Shown: piece after piece, positions 61,225 through 64,000 of the stretch
Position numbering within the stretch: position 1 is the stretch's first letter
How the letters are laid out: each line of letters begins with the position of its first letter
Notes under the pieces: generated by a model
What the model was told of the DNA's origin: nothing
The model's input: only the letters and a program-made list of their open reading frames with translations
Databases searched by the model: none
Assembly: GCA_020638395.1 (NCBI GenBank)
Contig: JACKIP010000008.1
Location: 17,678 to 81,677, forward strand
Direction of reading: 5' to 3'
From: Rhodospirillales bacterium
Lineage (GTDB): Bacteria; Pseudomonadota; Alphaproteobacteria; Micavibrionales; Micavibrionaceae
DNA: 64,000 bases
Program-made: the position numbers and the translations under genes

Positions 61225-61995
61225 TCAGATCACAAACTGTTCTTTGAGGATTCGATCTCCCAGAGCATGATCGGGGTCAAACATCAGGGTTTTGTGAAGG
61301 TCTTTTGATTGATAGATGGTGACGCTCACAACATCACGGAACTCGCGGAAATCCGCAGTGACACTGACCGGACGATGACCTGGCTCAACGATGTCGATAT
61401 CAACTGTCACATCCTGCGGCAAAAGCGCCCCCTTCCAGCGGCGCGGACGGAATGCGCTGATGGGCGTTAAAGCCAGCAGGTTTGCCCGCAGAGGTAAAAT
61501 AGGCCCGCCCGCAGAGAAATTATACGCGGTACTACCCGCCGGAGTTGACACCATCACACCGTCGCAGACCAGTTCAGAAATCCGTTCGATCCCGTTGACG
61601 GCTATTTTCATTTTCGCCGCGTGCCGCTGCTCCCGGAACAAAGACACTTCGTTAAACGCAACAGCTTCATACATCTTGCCATACTTATCAGTGGCCCGCA
61701 TCCGAAGCGGATAAATATCTGTCTGATGCGCCGCTGCCAGCCGCGCCGGCAATGTCTCAAAATGTGCTTCTTCCGGCGGGTTCATCAAAAACCCGAAAGA
61801 CCCATAATTCAGACCATAGACCGGCTGTGTCTGCGTGAGCGTTTCATGCAAGGCCTCAAGCATGCTCCCATCGCCCCCCAGAACAATTACTTTATCCGCC
61901 TGCTCAAGTGTCACATTGTCATATAACGACAGAAGCTTTTTTTTCGCAGCTTGTGCTTTACGTGCACTGGAGGCAAGAAAGGTATATTTTTCCAT
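61225..61995 (-). CDS. nadK: NAD kinase
   Basis: Phosphorylates NAD to NADP. The GGDG motif is in VIVLGGDGSMLEALHE, and ISELVCDGVMVSTPAGSTAYNFSAGGPILP is the second conserved block. 256 residues from ATG 61995 (MEKYTFLASSARKAQ fits the family start). ATG 62010 is an alternative five codons earlier; an AAAGGAG abuts it. Divergent from recF. Confidence 0.93.
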   Translation of the reverse strand: MEKYTFLASSARKAQAAKKKLLSLYDNVTLEQADKVIVLGGDGSMLEALHETLTQTQPVYGLNYGSFGFLMNPPEEAHFETLPARLAAAHQTDIYPLRMRATDKYGKMYEAVAFNEVSLFREQRHAAKMKIAVNGIERISELVCDGVMVSTPAGSTAYNFSAGGPILPLRANLLALTPISAFRPRRWKGALLPQDVTVDIDIVEPGHRPVSVTADFREFRDVVSVTIYQSKDLHKTLMFDPDHALGDRILKEQFVI

Positions 61996-62070
61996 GGGAA
62001 TAGTGTACATCTCCTTTGCACAAAGATGAAATAACTTTCATAATAGGCCCTTAAAAAAGATCACCTGATT

Positions 62071-63201
62071 GTGCCGTATATCACCGCCCTGCACCTGAAC
62101 CATTTTCGTTCCTACACAACGCTTGAGCTGCCTGTGCCGGAAAAGAAAAATATTATTCTCACCGGTCCGAACGGTGCGGGCAAAACGAATATTCTGGAGG
62201 CTCTCTCCCTGCTGTCGCCCGGACGCGGGTTGCGCGGGGCAAAACCTGCGGAAATTCAAAATAAACATGACGACAAAACCCAAGCCGCAGGCTGGAGTAT
62301 TCACGCAAAGCTGGACAGTTATTACGGCCCGGTCCGGGTTGGAATTGGCCGGGACCCGGAGACGGATAAAAAGCTCATTCATGTGAACGGTGCCCCCGTC
62401 AAAACGCAGAGCGCTTTGGGAGAGTGGCTGTCCTGCCTTTGGCTCACTCCGCAGATGGACCGGCTGTTTCTGGATGAAAAATCGGCGCGACGGCGCTTTT
62501 TCGACCGCCTGATTTATACCTTCGATCCGGCGCATATGGGCCGGCTGACGCGCTATGAAAACGCGCTACGGCAACGTATGAAGCTCCTCAAACAGGGATA
62601 TTCTGATCCCGTATGGCTCACGGGAATAGAGACCCAGATCGCCGAAACCGGCCTGTCCATCTGCGCCACCCGCCGGACATTCTGCGACAAACTACAGCAG
62701 GCCTATATTGCGGCAACAGAGGAGGAACAACAAAGCTTTCCACAGGCCACGCTGGAGATATCCGGCGACATCGAAACCGCTCTGGCCCATGACAGCGCCC
62801 TCCGGGTCGAAGACCAGTTCCGCACCCGGCTGGCACAAAACCGTATATCCGATGTGGAAAGCGGCACCACGGCCCTCGGCCCTCACCGCAGCGATTTTCT
62901 TGCCTACTATACAAAGAAATCCATGCCCGCCATGCACTGCTCCACCGGCGAACAAAAAGCCCTCCTGATCGGCATTATTCTCGCGCATGCCCGCCTGCTC
63001 CGGGAAGAACATGCACAGGCACCGCTGCTACTGCTGGATGAAATTGTTGCGCACCTCGACCCGTCCCGCCGCGCAACTCTGTCCAGTTTACTGAAAACCT
63101 ATCCCTCTCAGGTCTGGATGACCGGCACAGATGCGGCCCCTTTCGAGGATTTCACATCCCACAGCCATCTCTATAGCGTATCGGAATCATCCGTCACATG
63201 A
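62071..63201 (+). CDS. recF: DNA replication and repair protein RecF
   Basis: 376 residues, GTG start. ITALHLNHFRSY opens the SMC-like ATPase; Walker A GPNGAGKT is at about residues 32-39. The ABC signature is CSTGEQKALLIGI, and LLLLDEIVAHLD is Walker B. It loads RecA at gaps with RecO and RecR. It is away from dnaA/dnaN, with which it is often grouped. Overlaps the end of the opposite DUF502 gene by 31 bases. Confidence 0.95.
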   Translation: MPYITALHLNHFRSYTTLELPVPEKKNIILTGPNGAGKTNILEALSLLSPGRGLRGAKPAEIQNKHDDKTQAAGWSIHAKLDSYYGPVRVGIGRDPETDKKLIHVNGAPVKTQSALGEWLSCLWLTPQMDRLFLDEKSARRRFFDRLIYTFDPAHMGRLTRYENALRQRMKLLKQGYSDPVWLTGIETQIAETGLSICATRRTFCDKLQQAYIAATEEEQQSFPQATLEISGDIETALAHDSALRVEDQFRTRLAQNRISDVESGTTALGPHRSDFLAYYTKKSMPAMHCSTGEQKALLIGIILAHARLLREEHAQAPLLLLDEIVAHLDPSRRATLSSLLKTYPSQVWMTGTDAAPFEDFTSHSHLYSVSESSVT

Positions 63202-63917
63202 TGATACTTTTCCATGCCGTGATCCGGCGGGACAATAATACCGGCAGACACGACCAGCTTGACCCCTTCCTCGACGCTCATATGCAGGTAGTGCAGCTCC
63301 TTCTTCGGTACAAAAAGCAGATAGCCGGAGGTCGGGTTCGGTGTGGTCGGGACAAACACGTTAATCATCTCTTCTTTTGTCACGCGCTGGATTTCTCCTT
63401 CACTGCGGTTGGTCACAAATCCGATCGACCAGACCCCTTTGCGCGGATATTCCAGCATGACCACCTCACGGAATGCCTGAGACTGTGACGCCATGATCGT
63501 TTCAGCAATCTGTTTGATCGCCCCGTAGATATGCCGGACCACCGGCATCCGGTTCATGAAATATTCATAAATCCCGATAATCATCCGCCCCAGAAAATTC
63601 CGCGCCAGCCACCCGACACAGATAAAAAACAGCAGCGCAATCAGCAGCCCAAAGCCAGGAACGGAAAAAGGCAAATAGTGATTGGGGTTATATTTCTGCG
63701 GGATGAGCTCGGCGACCGTTCCATCCATAAACAGCAAAAACATCCAGACCAGATAAATTGTAATTCCCAGAGGAGCCGAAACCAGAATTCCCGCCAGCAG
63801 ATAGTTCCGCAAGCGCCCCGCCATCGAGACCTGCAACCCGTCGGGATCTTTTTCCCCCAGATGCGGCTTTAACTTTTCCCCGATTGTTTTTTTATGCTTG
63901 ATATCACCCGTCGTCAT
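63171..63917 (-). CDS. DUF502 membrane protein
   Basis: 248 residues. Two transmembrane segments (about 37-60 and 85-105: LLAGILVSAPLGITIYLVWMF and GLLIALLFFICVGWLARNF) precede a soluble part with MPVVRHIYGAIKQIAETIM and FVPTTPNPTSGYLLFVPKKELHYLHMSVEEGVKLVVSAGIIVPP. This matches the DUF502 layout; function is not known. AAGGA before the ATG. Confidence 0.92.
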   Translation of the reverse strand: MTTGDIKHKKTIGEKLKPHLGEKDPDGLQVSMAGRLRNYLLAGILVSAPLGITIYLVWMFLLFMDGTVAELIPQKYNPNHYLPFSVPGFGLLIALLFFICVGWLARNFLGRMIIGIYEYFMNRMPVVRHIYGAIKQIAETIMASQSQAFREVVMLEYPRKGVWSIGFVTNRSEGEIQRVTKEEMINVFVPTTPNPTSGYLLFVPKKELHYLHMSVEEGVKLVVSAGIIVPPDHGMEKYHHVTDDSDTL

Positions 63918-63949
63918 TTGAAATTCCTTGTTTTTTGTTCATGCCGCGA

Positions 63950-64000
63950 TTACATCTGGTACATGTCGATTTTATCCCCCGCCGCCCTGCCCGCCCATAT
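63950..64000 (-). CDS. C-terminal end of a gene extending past the window
   Basis: An open minus-strand frame ends at a TAA (63950-63952) with GDKIDMYQM just before it. It lies 32 bases upstream of the DUF502 start, on the same strand. Only 16 codons are visible, so no identity is offered. Confidence 0.4.
   Translation of the reverse strand: MWAGRAAGDKIDMYQM

Overview
The window carries about 55 protein-coding genes on both strands with few gaps. It reads as a chromosomal segment of a flagellated, Gram-negative alphaproteobacterium. The clade markers are a stand-alone F1-ATPase inhibitor zeta subunit (DUF1476), a DUF3576 lipoprotein, an Usg-family protein, the recG-sdhE-mfd neighbourhood, and F1 genes in the order atpH-A-G-D-C away from F0. 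The species cannot be fixed from sequence alone. A deep-branching alphaproteobacterium, for instance one related to Micavibrio, would fit but is a guess. No tRNA, rRNA, CRISPR array, transposase or integrase gene was seen.

Layout. 1-4.2 kb: 3' end of fumC, then the complete dTDP-L-rhamnose set (rfbC, B, D, A in transcription order). 4.2-10.6 kb: F1 ATP synthase operon (minus strand) interrupted by three small unrelated genes. 10.7-19.1 kb: one minus-strand flagellar operon flgI-flgJ-two coiled-coil proteins-fliK-flgD-flgE-flgE, with a sigma54-type promoter in front of flgI. 19.3-25.4 kb: housekeeping genes sucD, a helical unknown, thyA-folA, and glmS/glmU. 25.5-31.0 kb: a four-gene operon of unrecognised exported proteins, three of them paralogs and one cysteine-rich. 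31.1-34.8 kb: flgK-flgL behind a second sigma54-type promoter. 35.2-42.6 kb: a minus-strand type IVB (Dot/Icm-like) secretion cluster holding a DsbC-like protein, an acidic-tailed unknown, a lytic transglycosylase, DotD, DotC, DotB, IcmT and a TcpQ-like protein. 42.7-54 kb: a P-loop kinase-like gene overlapping ispH, lipoproteins, glycosyltransferases, GST, an SDR enzyme, asnB and recG. 54-64 kb: sdhE-mfd-purC, zeta, a second purC, purS, nadK, recF and a DUF502 membrane protein.

How the parts relate. The rfb genes, the GT2 and GT4 glycosyltransferases, asnB and glmS/glmU serve envelope polysaccharide and peptidoglycan precursors. The flagellar operons share sigma54-type promoters, which suggests a late-class flagellar regulon. 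The type IVB genes supply a motor ATPase and an outer-membrane subcomplex, so the rest of the machine must be encoded elsewhere. The exported paralog family lies 4 kb from that cluster. It is cysteine-rich and has no recognised function, which makes it the best candidate for something undescribed, possibly a periplasmic or surface partner of the secretion machine.

Repeats are the other notable feature. Intergenic islands at about 0.58, 34.9, 47.1, 59.2 and 61.0 kb are built from the same small palindromic modules. Four of the five lie between convergent genes. Two small genes (a SnoaL-like gene inside the atp operon, and a GST) are each flanked by short inverted repeats from the same module families.
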